Shown piece by piece: positions 8,805-17,842 of a DNA stretch of 64,000 nucleotides (position 1 is the stretch's first letter; the number at the start of each line of letters is the position of its first letter). Made by a program: the position numbers and the translations under genes. The notes under the pieces were generated by a model. That model did not search any database. It had not been told where the DNA came from and saw only the letters and a program-made list of their open reading frames with translations. Origin of the DNA: JL08 sp963765555 (GTDB taxonomy: Bacteria > Pseudomonadota > Alphaproteobacteria > Rhodobacterales > Rhodobacteraceae); assembly GCA_963765555.1 (NCBI GenBank), contig CAVXWX010000003.1:558001-622000 (forward strand), given 5' to 3'.

Positions 8805-9139
8805 ATTCTGTACATCTGTCGCGCAAGCTGGCGCTGGAGGCTGCTGAGCGCAGCAGTGACGGGGCGGGCGGATATGTCGAACACTGGCAGGAACTGGGTG
8901 TGCTTTGGGCCGATATTGCCGCACGCACGGGGCGCGAACGCCGTGCCGGGACAGTGCCGGTTTCGCTGGTGGCATACAAAATTGTGGTGCGCGCCGCGCC
9001 TTATGGCGCGTCGATGCGGCCGCAACCCGGACAACGGTTTCGCGAAGGTGCCCGTCTGTTTCACATCCAGGCGGTGGCCGAGCGTGATCCGGAAGGGCGC
9101 TTTCTGACCTGTTTTGCAGATGAAGAGGTGGCGTCTTGA
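8801..9139 (+). CDS. GTA g7, head-tail joining (stopper) protein
   Basis: A 112-residue protein of the SPP1 gp16-like head closure family, which plugs the head until the tail is attached. It shows the family layout: N-terminal RKLALEAAERSSDGAGGYVEHWQ, then WADIAARTGRER, and REGARLFHIQAVAERDPEGRF near the end. The start at 8801 is chosen because it overlaps the g6 stop (ATGA) and the N-terminus then fits the family. Confidence 0.84.
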   Translation: MNSVHLSRKLALEAAERSSDGAGGYVEHWQELGVLWADIAARTGRERRAGTVPVSLVAYKIVVRAAPYGASMRPQPGQRFREGARLFHIQAVAERDPEGRFLTCFADEEVAS

Positions 9140-9546
9140 CCTATGCAATCTCTGCGGCGCTGCAAGCTGCCGTGTACCAGAAACTGTTTGCAGATCCAGC
9201 CTTGGCCAGTGTTGTGGGCAGCGGCATTTATGACGTGGTTCCATCAGGTCCGGTGCCCGATACCTATGTGACCTTGGGGCCGGAACAGGTGTTGGACCGA
9301 TCTGACAAAAGCGGGTTTGGCGCACTGCACCGGTTCACGGTTTCCGTGGTCACCGATGCGGCAGGGTTTAGCCGCGCAAAGATCGTGGGCGCAGCGGTGT
9401 GTGATGCACTGAACGACGCGGATCTGGTGCTGTCGCGGGGGCGACTGGTCGCCTTGCGATTTGATCGCGCAACGGCACGACGGATCGGAACCGGCAGTAC
9501 GCGCCAGATTGATCTGCGGTTTTCTGCCCGGGTCGAAGACAGCTGA
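9136..9546 (+). CDS. GTA g8, DUF3168 tail terminator
   Basis: A 136-residue DUF3168 protein, the tail-terminator ring between head and tail in GTA particles. Features are ALQAAVYQKLFADPALASVVGS at the start, DTYVTLGPEQVLDRSDKS, and a beta-rich C-terminus ending ARVEDS. It starts with TTG at 9136, overlapping the g7 stop. No in-frame ATG is available, so the weak start codon looks real. Confidence 0.84.
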   Translation: MTYAISAALQAAVYQKLFADPALASVVGSGIYDVVPSGPVPDTYVTLGPEQVLDRSDKSGFGALHRFTVSVVTDAAGFSRAKIVGAAVCDALNDADLVLSRGRLVALRFDRATARRIGTGSTRQIDLRFSARVEDS

Positions 9547-9583
9547 ACCGTCTTACATTTTTCCAAGAACAGGAGTGACACGT

Positions 9584-9997
9584 ATGGGTGCGCAGAATGG
9601 CAAGGACCTTTTGGTCAAAGTGGACATGACGACGGATGGTCAGTTTCAGACCATTGCCGGATTGAGGGCAACGCGGATCAGTTTCAATGCCGAGAGCGTT
9701 GATGTGACCAGCCTTGAAAGCCAAGGGGGCTGGCGCGAGTTGTTGTCAGGTGCCGGAGTGCGATCGGCCGCGATCAGCGGGTCGGGCGTGTTTCGCGATG
9801 CGGGCACGGATGAACGGGCGCGCCAGTTGTTCTTTGACGGGGAAACACCCGACTTTCAGGTCATTATACCAGATTTCGGCATAATCGAAGGGCCGTTTCA
9901 GGTGACGTCGATTGAATATGCCGGCAGCCACAATGGCGAAGCGACCTATGAAATGGCGCTGGCGAGTGCCGGTGCGCTGACGTTTACGGCGCTGTGA
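9584..9997 (+). CDS. GTA g9, major tail protein (TP901-1 family)
   Basis: A 137-residue tail tube protein of the TP901-1 type. It begins MGAQNGKDLLVKVDM and contains TRISFNAESVDVTSLESQGGWRELL spread over the central strands, with the usual SGSGVFRDAGTDE and late YEMALASAGALTFT. AGGAG lies eight bases before the ATG at 9584, the clearest ribosome binding site among the tail genes, consistent with high demand for tail tube subunits. A 37-bp gap separates it from g8. Confidence 0.9.
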   Translation: MGAQNGKDLLVKVDMTTDGQFQTIAGLRATRISFNAESVDVTSLESQGGWRELLSGAGVRSAAISGSGVFRDAGTDERARQLFFDGETPDFQVIIPDFGIIEGPFQVTSIEYAGSHNGEATYEMALASAGALTFTAL

Positions 9998-10001
9998 TCG
10001 G

Positions 10002-10322
10002 ATGGCGAATCCGTGGGCGGGAGAGGTTGCGCTGGTCATGGACGGGCAGCGCCATGTTCTGAAACTTACGCTGGGCGCGTTGGCCGAACTGGAATCGGGT
10101 CTGGGCGAGGGATCGCTGGTGCAGATGGTGCAACGCTTTGAAAACGGGGCCTGTTCCAGCGCGGACGTTCTGGCGTTGATCGTGGCGGGATTGCGTGGCG
10201 GTGGCTGGGGCGGACAGGCGCGCGATCTGTTGTGCGCCGACATCGAAGGCGGCCCGATGGAAGCGGCGCGGGTGGCGGCCCAATTGCTGGCACGTGCCTT
10301 TATCGCGCCAGAGCATTCGTGA
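10002..10322 (+). CDS. GTA g10, tail assembly chaperone-like (GTA-gp10 family)
   Basis: A 106-residue protein of the GTA-gp10 family. It begins MANPWAGEVALVMDGQRHVL and has LKLTLGALAELESGLGEGSL, the pattern of tail tube assembly chaperones with a domain resembling tail-chaperone gpG. It lies between the major tail gene and g10.1, as in Rhodobacter capsulatus. The stop overlaps the next start (TGATG). Confidence 0.82.
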   Translation: MANPWAGEVALVMDGQRHVLKLTLGALAELESGLGEGSLVQMVQRFENGACSSADVLALIVAGLRGGGWGGQARDLLCADIEGGPMEAARVAAQLLARAFIAPEHS

Positions 10323-10534
10323 TGCAGACCGAAAGCGGACCGTTCAACTGGCCTGCGCTGATGCGTGCAGGGCTGGTGCGGTTGGGTTTGCAGCCTGATG
10401 TGTTCTGGCGGCTGACGCCAGCCGAATTGCAGATGATGCTGAACCCGATGCCGGGAGAGGCGCCACTGACGCGCAACAGGCTGGACGCGTTATTGAAGGC
10501 GTTTCCGGATCAGACAGAAGGAACAAATAGGTGA
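10322..10534 (+). CDS. GTA g10.1, small tail assembly protein (TIGR02216 type)
   Basis: A 70-residue protein with the short family pattern FNWPALMRAGLVRLGLQPDVFW, LTPAELQMML and LTRNRLDALLKAFPD, matching the TIGR02216 / Phage_TAC_6 family found only in GTAs and related prophages. ATG at 10322 overlaps the g10 stop. The 3' end overlaps the GTG start of g11. It probably acts with g10 in loading the tape measure. Confidence 0.82.
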   Translation: MQTESGPFNWPALMRAGLVRLGLQPDVFWRLTPAELQMMLNPMPGEAPLTRNRLDALLKAFPDQTEGTNR

Positions 10535-11192
10535 GTGATATTGAACACATTACAAGTCTGGAAGATTCGGCAGACGGTCTTGGTGACAGCCTAGCATCGG
10601 CAGCGACGCTGATGTCGGGCTTTGACGGGGAATTGCGCCGGATGCGCGACTCCCTTGCTGCAACCGGCAAAGACGTTGCGACGCTGGAGCGCGGATTGAG
10701 CAAGGGATTGCGGCGCGCCTTTGACGGGGTTGTGTTTGATGGTGCCAAGCTGGGCGAGACACTGGATACAATCGCGAAATCCATGATCAACACGACCTAT
10801 TCCGCCGCCATAAAACCAATCACCAATCATTTTGGCGGGTTGCTGGCGCAGGGTGTCGGGGCCGTGGTGGAAGGTGTCTTTGCCATTTGCAAACGGTGCG
10901 CGGGTTTGCGCAGGGCCGTGTGATGCCTTTTGCCAGTGGCGGCATTGTGTCGGGCCCGGTGACCTTTCCGATGCGCGGTGGCGTCGGGCTGATGGGCGAG
11001 GCGGGGCCGGAAGCGATTATGCCGCTTGCACGCGGTACGGACGGAAAACTGGGCGTGCGCAGCGGCGGGCAGGGCGCGCCGACCATTGTCATGAATATCA
11101 GCACACCGGATGCCCAGAGTTTTCAGCGCAGCAAGGATCAGATTGCCGCGCAGATGAGCCGCGCGTTGAGCCGCGGCAACCGCAATCGCTGA
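10531..11192 (+). CDS. GTA g11, short tape measure protein (two apparent +1 shifts)
   Basis: GTA tape measure protein, which sets tail length. The N-terminal part is helical (LASAATLMSGFDGELRRMRD, AKSMINTTYSAAIKPI). The C-terminal part carries PFASGGIVSGPVTFPMRGG and LMGEAGPEAIMPLARG, a motif shared by lambda-type tape measures. The two halves lie in different frames. Removing one base at 10882 and one at 10901-10904 gives a continuous VFPFANGARFAQGRVMPF segment and a 219-residue protein, the normal GTA g11 length. It starts with GTG overlapping the g10.1 stop. Confidence 0.82.
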
Positions 11193-11211
11193 GCCGTAGA
11201 AAGGAACCGCA

Positions 11212-11845
11212 ATGGCATTTCACGAGATAAGGTTTCCCGCATCGCTGAGCTTTGGATCGATTGGTGGGCCCGAGCGACGCACCGACGTTGTGACACTGGC
11301 CAACGGCTTTGAAGAGCGCAACACGCCATGGGCACATTCACGTCGCCGCTATGATGCGGGGCTGGGCATGCGATCACTGGATGACATTGAAACGTTGATT
11401 GCGTTTTTCGAGGCGCGTCAGGGCCAGATGCACGGGTTCCGCTGGAAAGACTGGTCGGATTTCAAATCATGCAAGGCAACCGCCGAACCCGCCTATTTTG
11501 ACCAGACCATCGCCGTGGGCGACGGGATCAGGGATGTGTTCCCGTTGATCAAAACCTATAGATCCGGCGCACAGGCTTATGCCCGCCCGATTGGAAAACC
11601 GGTGAGCGGTACGCGTGCGGATCGGTGTGGAACAGGACGAGATGCGCGACGGCGTGGATTACAGCGTGGATGACGCCACCGGACAGGTGCGTTTTTTCCA
11701 TCCGCCTGACGTGTCGATGGCGATCACGGCAGGGTTCGAATTTGACGTGCCGGTGCGGTTTGACACCGACAGAATTCAGACGAGTGTGGCCAGCTTCAAT
11801 GCAGGCGATGTGCCCAACGTGCCGGTGATCGAGGTGCGGGTGTGA
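11212..11845 (+). CDS. GTA g12, DUF2460 distal tail protein (apparent +1 shift)
   Basis: Distal tail ring protein (DUF2460, TIGR02217 type) that joins the tail tube to the baseplate. The N-terminal part shows FHEIRFPASLSFGSIGGPER and RRRYDAGLGMRSLDDIETL, then HGFRWKDWSDFKSC. The second part, from EQDEMRDGVDYSVDDATG to VPVIEVRV, is one frame later. One base too many at 11611-11615 explains the break, and without it the protein has 210 residues, as expected. The stop overlaps the g13 start (TGATG). Confidence 0.85.
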
Positions 11846-12733
11846 TGACGGGGTTTAACGCGGATTTGCGGGCGCATTTGCAGACCGGGGCCACAACACT
11901 GTGCCGCGCATGGTTTGTGACGCGCAAGGATGGTGTGACGTTCGGGTTTACAGACCACGATCTGCCACTGGAATTTGACGGCATGGTGTTCAAGGCCGAT
12001 ACCGGACTGTCCGCCGTGGCCTTGCAGCAAAGCACGGGTCTTTCGGTGGACAACACCGAGGCATTCGGGGCGTTGAGTGACAGCGCGATCCGTGAAGAGG
12101 ATATTGTTGCACGGTCGCTTTGACGGGGCCGATGTGCGGGCATGGCTGGTCAACTGGGCCGCACCGGATCAGCGCTGGCTGCAGTTTCGCGGGACAATCG
12201 GGGAATTGCGCCGCGCTGGCGGGGCCTTTCAGGCAGACCTGCGCGGATTAAGCGAAACACTGAACCGGCCGTTGGGACGGGTCTATCAGAAACCGTGCAC
12301 GGCGGTTCTGGGGGATACGGGGTGCAGGTTTGATCTGGATACGCCGGGATATGCTGCCGAACGGGCGATTGATGTTGTGGAAGACGGCCGGGTTTTCCGC
12401 TGGGCCGTATTTGAGGGCTTTGAGCCGGACTGGTTCACCCGTGGCAAACTGACCGTTCTGACCGGCGCGGCATCCGGCCTTGGCGGGATCATCAAAAAGG
12501 ATCACATCGACAACGGGCAGCGCACGATCGAGTTGTGGGAACCGCTGCGCGCGACGTTATCAAGCGGAGACATCGTCAAGTGCGTGGCCGGGTGTGACAA
12601 ACGGGTGCAAACATGCCGGAACAAGTTCGATAATTTCGCAAACTATCAGGGGTTTCCCGACATTCCGAATGAAGACTGGATGGCGGCCTATCCCAAGTCG
12701 ACAGGGCGCAACGCCGGGGGAAGCCTGCGATGA
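11845..12733 (+). CDS. GTA g13, DUF2163 hub protein (apparent +1 shift)
   Basis: Baseplate hub protein of the TIGR02218 / DUF2163 type. The N-terminal domain has LCRAWFVTRKDGVTFGFTDHD, and the C-terminal part has a DTGCRFDL segment and a cluster of cysteines (CVAGCDKRVQTCRNKF) that could bind a metal or an iron-sulfur cluster, as reported for the Rhodobacter GTA hub. An extra C at 12112 splits the frame after EEDIVA. Without it the protein continues GRFDGADVRAWLVNW and has 295 residues. The stop overlaps the g14 ATG. Confidence 0.85.
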
Positions 12734-13176
12734 ACGCGCGTCGGGACCACATTGTCGAAATAGCGCGGACCTGGATCGGGACACCCTACCGGCATCAATC
12801 GGCGTGTAAGGGCGCGGGGTGCGATTGCCTGGGGCTAATCCGGGGGCTGTGGCGCGATCTGATCGGGGCCGAACCGGAACAGGTGCCGGATTATTCGATG
12901 GATTGGTCCGAACCGCAGGGCGAAGAACAGTTGTGGCAGGCGGCACGCCGCCATTTTGTGCCCAAGACAAACGGTGATCTGCAACAGGGCGAGGTGGTTC
13001 TGTTTCGCATGCGTCACGCCGCGGTGGCCAAACATCTGGGAATTGTTGCGCGCACGGGCCATGCCGCCAGTTTTATCCACGCCTATTCGGGGCACGGCGT
13101 GGTGGAAAGCCCGCTGAGCAGGCCGTGGCAGCGGCGCATCGTGGCCCGTTTTGATTTTCCGAAGGAGCAATTCTGA
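12730..13176 (+). CDS. GTA g14, NlpC/P60 cell-wall peptidase
   Basis: A 148-residue peptidase of the phage-tail NlpC/P60 family (TIGR02219 type) that helps the particle pass the recipient's peptidoglycan. The nucleophile is Cys33 in the GAGCDCLGLIRG motif, and a histidine for the dyad lies in RHAAVAKHLGIVA or the following GHAASFIHAY. It starts ATG 12730 overlapping the g13 stop (ATGA) and ends overlapping the g15 ATG. The gene is intact. Confidence 0.88.
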   Translation: MNARRDHIVEIARTWIGTPYRHQSACKGAGCDCLGLIRGLWRDLIGAEPEQVPDYSMDWSEPQGEEQLWQAARRHFVPKTNGDLQQGEVVLFRMRHAAVAKHLGIVARTGHAASFIHAYSGHGVVESPLSRPWQRRIVARFDFPKEQF

Positions 13177-16100
13177 TGGCGACGATACTTCTTTCTGCGG
13201 CAGGTGCGGCGATTGGCGGGTCTGTTGGCGGCAGTTTTGCCGGATTGTCATCTGTCGCCATCGGACGGGCAGTGGGGGCGACACTGGGCAAGGTCATCGA
13301 CCAGCGGCTTTTGGGGCAGGGGGCGCAACGGGTAGAAACCGGGCGCGTGGACAGGTTTCGCCTGACGCAAGCCGGAGAGGGCGAACCGGTTGCACAGGTC
13401 TACGGACGAATGCGATTGGGCGGGCAAGTGATATGGGCGTCGCAGTTTCGCGAAACGCGCACAACGCAGGGTGGCGGCGGTGGCAAGGGTGCGCCGCGCC
13501 AGCCCGAAACCACGGAATACAGCTATAGCGTTAGTCTGGCCATTGCGATCTGCGAAGGGGAAATTGCGCGCATCGGCCGGATTTGGGCAGATGGAGAGGA
13601 TGTGGCGGCGGATGATCTGAACATGCGTGTCTATAGCGGAACGTCAGATCAGTTGCCCGACCCGGTGATGGAAGCCGTTGAAGGTGCCGGCGCTGTGCCA
13701 GCCTATCGCGGAACGGCCTATGTTGTGCTTGAAGATCTGGCGCTGGGGCAATTCGGCAACCGTATTCCGCAGTTTTCATTTGAAGTGATGCGACCGGAAC
13801 AGCGCAATGCCCCCGACGCGGACATTGATCCGGTACATGCGATCAAGGGTGTGGCCCTGATGCCCGGCACAGGGGAATACGCGTTGGCGACAACACCTGT
13901 GTATTATCAAAAAGGGCCGGGCAGACATTGGAGCGCGAACACGAACAGCCCGTCGGGCAAGACCGATTTTGTCACATCCTTGGATGCGCTGGAGGATGAT
14001 CTGCCAAATTGCAAGGCAGTGTCGCTGGTCGTGTCGTGGTTTGGCGATGATCTGCGCTGTGGGCAGTGCACGCTGCAACCCAAGTTTGAAACCCGAGGCG
14101 TAGAAGGCGTGAATATGCCATGGCGCGTTGCGGGGCAAACCCGCGCAACGGCAGCGCAGATCGTGGAAGTGGACAATCGTCCGATCTATGGCGGGACACC
14201 GGCAGATGCTGCGGTGGTTGAAGCGATCCGCGCGTTGAACGCGCGCGGCAAAAACGTGATGTTCTATCCGTTTATTCTGATGGATCAGTTGGATGGCAAT
14301 GATCTTGACGATCCCTATAGTGATGCAGAAAGCCAACCCAAGCTGCCGTGGCGCGGGCGGATCACGCTGTCAAAAGCCCCGGGTCAGGCCGGATCACCGG
14401 ACGGAACGGCGCAAGCATCGGACGAGGTTGCAGCGTTTTTCGGAACCGCAACGGCTGCGGATTTCACGATAGGTGACGGAGCAGTCAGCTATTCTGGGCC
14501 TCAGGAATGGGGGCTGCGCCGGTTTATTCTGCATTATGCCGCCTTATGTGCCGCAGCGGGCGGCGTTTCAGCCTTTTGCATCAGTTCCGAAATGCGCGGG
14601 CTGACGCAAATTCGCGGCGCAGGCAACGTCTTTGTCGCGGTTCAGGCATTGCAAAGCCTCACACGTGAGGTTCGCGCCCTGTTGGGGCCGGATTGCAAGA
14701 TCGGCTATGCTGCGGATTGGAGCGAATATTTCGGGTATCAACCACAAGATGGCAGTGGCGATCGGTACTTTCATCTCGACCCGCTTTGGGCCGATGACGA
14801 CATCGATTTTGTCGGCATCGACAATTACATACCGCTGTCGGATTGGCGCGAGGGCGAGGACCATCTGGATGCGGGATGGGGCAGCATCTACGATCTGGAG
14901 TATCTGAAATCTAACATTAGCGGCGGCGAAGGGTATGACTGGTACTATGCGTCCGCCGCTGCAGAGGCGGCACAAATCCGTACCCCGATCACCGACGACA
15001 CCCATCAGGAACCATGGATATGGCGGTATAAAGACATCGGGAACTGGTGGTCAAACCTGCATCACGAACGGGTGGGCGGAGTGCGGCGTGACACACCCAC
15101 AGATTGGCTTCCGCAGTCAAAACCGATCTACTTTACAGAAATGGGATGCGCGGCCATCGACAAGGGCACCAATGAACCCAACAAATTTCTGGACTTGAAA
15201 TCGTCGGAATCCAGCACGCCGAAATATTCCAACGGCGCGCGCGATGATCTGATCCAGATGCAATATTTGCGCGCGCAGTTTTCGTTTTGGGCGAATGATA
15301 CGAACAATCCCACATCCCGCCTCTATGACGGGCCGATGGTGGACATGTCACACGCCTTTGTCTGGGCGTGGGATACGCGGCCCTTTCCTCAATTTCCGAA
15401 CAATCTGGACTTGTGGAGCGACGGTCAAAACTTTGCGCGGGGGCACTGGATCAACGGGCGTATTTCGGCGCGATCGCTGGCATCGGTTGTGGGTGAAATA
15501 TGCCGCCGCTCGGGTTTGGAACATTATGATACGTCCGATTTGTACGGTGTGGTGCGCGGCTACACGATTTCGGATGTCGCGGATGCGCGCGCGGCACTGC
15601 AACCTTTGATGCTGAAACACGCGTTTGATGCAATTGAACGGGACGGGGTGCTGCGTTTTGTGATGCGCACAGGACGCCACGCCACGGTGCTGAACCGCGA
15701 TGATCTGGTCGAAACACGCGAACTGGACGGTCTGCTGGAACAGGTGCGCGACCCTGACAGCGAGATGGCCGGACGGGTGCGGGTGCGATTTGTCGAAGCC
15801 GACAGCGACTTTGCCCTTGTATCAGAAGAAGCTGTCCTGCCCGACGAGGCCACCCACGCGGTTGCCACGACCGATCTGGCGATGGCCCTGACACGGGCAG
15901 AGGGCCGTCAGACGGCCGAACGCTGGTTGACCGAGGCGCGTGTGGCAAGGGACGCTGTTCGGCTTTCCTTGCCGCAATCAAAGCTGGATCTCGGGGCCGG
16001 TGACGTTATCGATATCCCGTCTTCAACCGGGGCCAGTCAGGGGCGATACCGCATTGACCGCGTGGAACATCATCAATCCCAGATTATCGAAGCGGTGCGC

Positions 16101-17108
16101 ACAGAACCGGAAACCTATCGTCCGTCCGAAATCATCGACATGCCGCCCGACGTGCGTGCGTTTGCGCCCCCTGTGCCGGTGCTGGCAATGTTCATGGATC
16201 TGCCATTGCTCAGCGGGGATGAAATTCCGCACGCACCCCATCTGGCGGTCACCGCCACACCATGGCCCGGCGATGTGGCCGTCTACAGTTCCACGACAGA
16301 CAGCAATTATGCATTGAACCGTCTGGTGTCAGGGGCATCAACCATCGGTCAGACAGAAAGCGTATTGAACGCCGCGCCCGCCGGTCTTTGGGATGATACA
16401 GGCCAATTGCAGGTGAAACTGATCAGCGGGGCGTTGGAGTCTGCGCCGGAGACAGCCGTTTTATCCGGGGCAAATCTGGCCGTGATCGGGGATGGTTCAA
16501 CCGGCAAGTGGGAGGTTATCCAGTTCCGATCGGCGCAGTTGATTGCGCCTGATACCTACCTGATCGGGAACCGCTTGCGCGGACAGGCCGGTACCGATGC
16601 CGTAACACCGGCCCAGTGGCCTGCCGGATCGTGGTTTGTGTTGCTGAACGGAGCGCCTGACCAGATCGAGATGAGCGCAAACCTACGCCGTATTTCACAA
16701 AATTTCCGGATTGGTGCGGCGCGCCGCCCGGTTGATGATACATCTTATCAACAGGTTGCAGCGGCTTTTGAAGGTATCGGATTGCGCCCGTACAGCCCCT
16801 GCCATCTGACCTGCGCCCGGCATGCCGATGGAACCCATGTTCTGGATTGGATCCGGCGCACGCGCATTGACGGCGATGGGTGGGATGCCCCAGACGTGCC
16901 GTTGGGCGAGGAAAGCGAGCGCTATATCGTTCGGATTTCACAGGCGGGCGTGCTCAAACGCGAGGTCACGCTGCAGGACCCCCGTTGGACCTATACGCTG
17001 GCCGAGCGTGCAGGTGACGGGGTGACAGGGGCGTACCGGGTTAAGGTGACCCAAGTGTCGGCGCGGTTTGGCGAAGGACCGGCACGCGGCATCGAAATTG
17101 CGGCCTGA
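13176..17108 (+). CDS. GTA g15, megatron host-contact protein with TIM-barrel-like domain
   Basis: A 1310-residue protein, the largest GTA component, forming the tip of the tail and thought to form the channel into the recipient. The N-terminal 130 residues are hydrophobic and glycine-rich (ILLSAAGAAIGGSVGG, VGATLGKVIDQ). A glycoside-hydrolase-like TIM-barrel region (GTA_TIM) covers about residues 430-740, with FCISSEMRGLTQIRG, DWSEYFGY and YFTEMGCAAIDKG. A phage-tail gpJ-like domain follows. Length and order match Rhodobacter capsulatus g15. No frameshift occurs over almost 4 kb, in contrast with g11-g13. Confidence 0.92.
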   Translation: MATILLSAAGAAIGGSVGGSFAGLSSVAIGRAVGATLGKVIDQRLLGQGAQRVETGRVDRFRLTQAGEGEPVAQVYGRMRLGGQVIWASQFRETRTTQGGGGGKGAPRQPETTEYSYSVSLAIAICEGEIARIGRIWADGEDVAADDLNMRVYSGTSDQLPDPVMEAVEGAGAVPAYRGTAYVVLEDLALGQFGNRIPQFSFEVMRPEQRNAPDADIDPVHAIKGVALMPGTGEYALATTPVYYQKGPGRHWSANTNSPSGKTDFVTSLDALEDDLPNCKAVSLVVSWFGDDLRCGQCTLQPKFETRGVEGVNMPWRVAGQTRATAAQIVEVDNRPIYGGTPADAAVVEAIRALNARGKNVMFYPFILMDQLDGNDLDDPYSDAESQPKLPWRGRITLSKAPGQAGSPDGTAQASDEVAAFFGTATAADFTIGDGAVSYSGPQEWGLRRFILHYAALCAAAGGVSAFCISSEMRGLTQIRGAGNVFVAVQALQSLTREVRALLGPDCKIGYAADWSEYFGYQPQDGSGDRYFHLDPLWADDDIDFVGIDNYIPLSDWREGEDHLDAGWGSIYDLEYLKSNISGGEGYDWYYASAAAEAAQIRTPITDDTHQEPWIWRYKDIGNWWSNLHHERVGGVRRDTPTDWLPQSKPIYFTEMGCAAIDKGTNEPNKFLDLKSSESSTPKYSNGARDDLIQMQYLRAQFSFWANDTNNPTSRLYDGPMVDMSHAFVWAWDTRPFPQFPNNLDLWSDGQNFARGHWINGRISARSLASVVGEICRRSGLEHYDTSDLYGVVRGYTISDVADARAALQPLMLKHAFDAIERDGVLRFVMRTGRHATVLNRDDLVETRELDGLLEQVRDPDSEMAGRVRVRFVEADSDFALVSEEAVLPDEATHAVATTDLAMALTRAEGRQTAERWLTEARVARDAVRLSLPQSKLDLGAGDVIDIPSSTGASQGRYRIDRVEHHQSQIIEAVRTEPETYRPSEIIDMPPDVRAFAPPVPVLAMFMDLPLLSGDEIPHAPHLAVTATPWPGDVAVYSSTTDSNYALNRLVSGASTIGQTESVLNAAPAGLWDDTGQLQVKLISGALESAPETAVLSGANLAVIGDGSTGKWEVIQFRSAQLIAPDTYLIGNRLRGQAGTDAVTPAQWPAGSWFVLLNGAPDQIEMSANLRRISQNFRIGAARRPVDDTSYQQVAAAFEGIGLRPYSPCHLTCARHADGTHVLDWIRRTRIDGDGWDAPDVPLGEESERYIVRISQAGVLKREVTLQDPRWTYTLAERAGDGVTGAYRVKVTQVSARFGEGPARGIEIAA

Positions 17109-17138
17109 TATGGTGTTCTACGCAATAGGCGACGTGTG

Positions 17139-17436
17139 ATGCGCCCTGTTCTGCACGGAGATGTCACCCATGCGGCCCGCGCCATGTTACGTGTGCCAGA
17201 AGCCGCGCGGGCGGCATTCTGTGCGGCACTGATCCACAAGGCGGAACTGGCCGACCAACATCGCGCACGCACGGGGCGGGTGCATGTGTTTTGGGGCAAC
17301 GGATCGCTGATGGCGGCGGCGCGTGCGCATCCACTGGCACCGGAACCGAGCTTTGGACGATGATGAGTATTGCAGTTGTCTGGAACAGGTCTTGCGCGCG
17401 CTGATCGACTGGCGATTCAGCCGGAAGCGCAGCTGA
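17139..17436 (+). CDS. Small conserved protein following the GTA cluster (apparent +1 shift)
   Basis: A small protein starting MRPVLHGDVTHAARAML and containing WGNGSLMAAARAHPLAPEPSF, which I recognise as a conserved open reading frame placed after the GTA or near cysE in Rhodobacteraceae (DUF7742-like). The frame stops early at 17361. Removing one G at 17355-17356 lets it continue DDDEYCSCLEQVLRALIDWRF to TGA at 17434-17436, giving 98 residues. The 3' end would then overlap the convergent DksA-like gene by 20 bp. The function is unknown. Confidence 0.6.
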
Positions 17437-17755
17437 TACATCGCGTCACGGTCGGGTTCAGTGACAGGCGTTTTTCGCCTATGCCCTCGCCACAATCGTC
17501 GCAATATCCGAACTCGCCGTTGTCCAGACGGTGCAGGGCGGCGTGCAAAAGACGGCTCATTTGTGCGCGGCGGGCCTGTTGCGCCTTGGCCATTGCCTGC
17601 GCTTGCAAAGCATCCATTCGGCTTAGACGCCCGACAGCCTGTTGATCCAGCGTGACAACGGCCTGCGCGTCCTGACCCAGCGCATCCTCTTGCGCGAGTT
17701 CGGCCAGACGGGTGTCGATCAGGGTGCGATAGCGGGCGTGGTCGGACATATTCAT
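17417..17755 (-). CDS. TraR/DksA-type zinc-finger protein
   Basis: A 112-residue protein with a helical coiled-coil N-terminal part (LIDTRLAELAQEDALG, MDALQAQAMAKAQQARR) and a C-terminal C4 zinc finger, YCDDCGEGIGEKRL followed by RCISC, the TraR/DksA signature. Such proteins bind the RNA polymerase secondary channel. This one is shorter than DksA, closer to the small DksA-like proteins common beside GTA clusters. The start is MNMSDH at 17755 or the second Met at 17749. Longer upstream frames would run into the cysE promoter region. It is convergent with the small GTA-adjacent gene. Confidence 0.78.
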   Translation of the reverse strand: MNMSDHARYRTLIDTRLAELAQEDALGQDAQAVVTLDQQAVGRLSRMDALQAQAMAKAQQARRAQMSRLLHAALHRLDNGEFGYCDDCGEGIGEKRLSLNPTVTRCISCASG

Positions 17756-17842
17756 GCGGATGATGGGGCCCATCACGGGATTGCAATTTCGTTTTTTGGC
17801 TTTAGGTGGTATATCACACGTGCAGAAAAAGGACATGATGTG

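Noticed and set aside
10531..11192. Programmed ribosomal frameshift in the GTA tape measure or tail chaperone
   Set aside because: The breaks need two separate one-base corrections without a slippery heptamer, and sit in the tape measure gene, not at the g10/g10.1 border where tail chaperone frameshifts occur.
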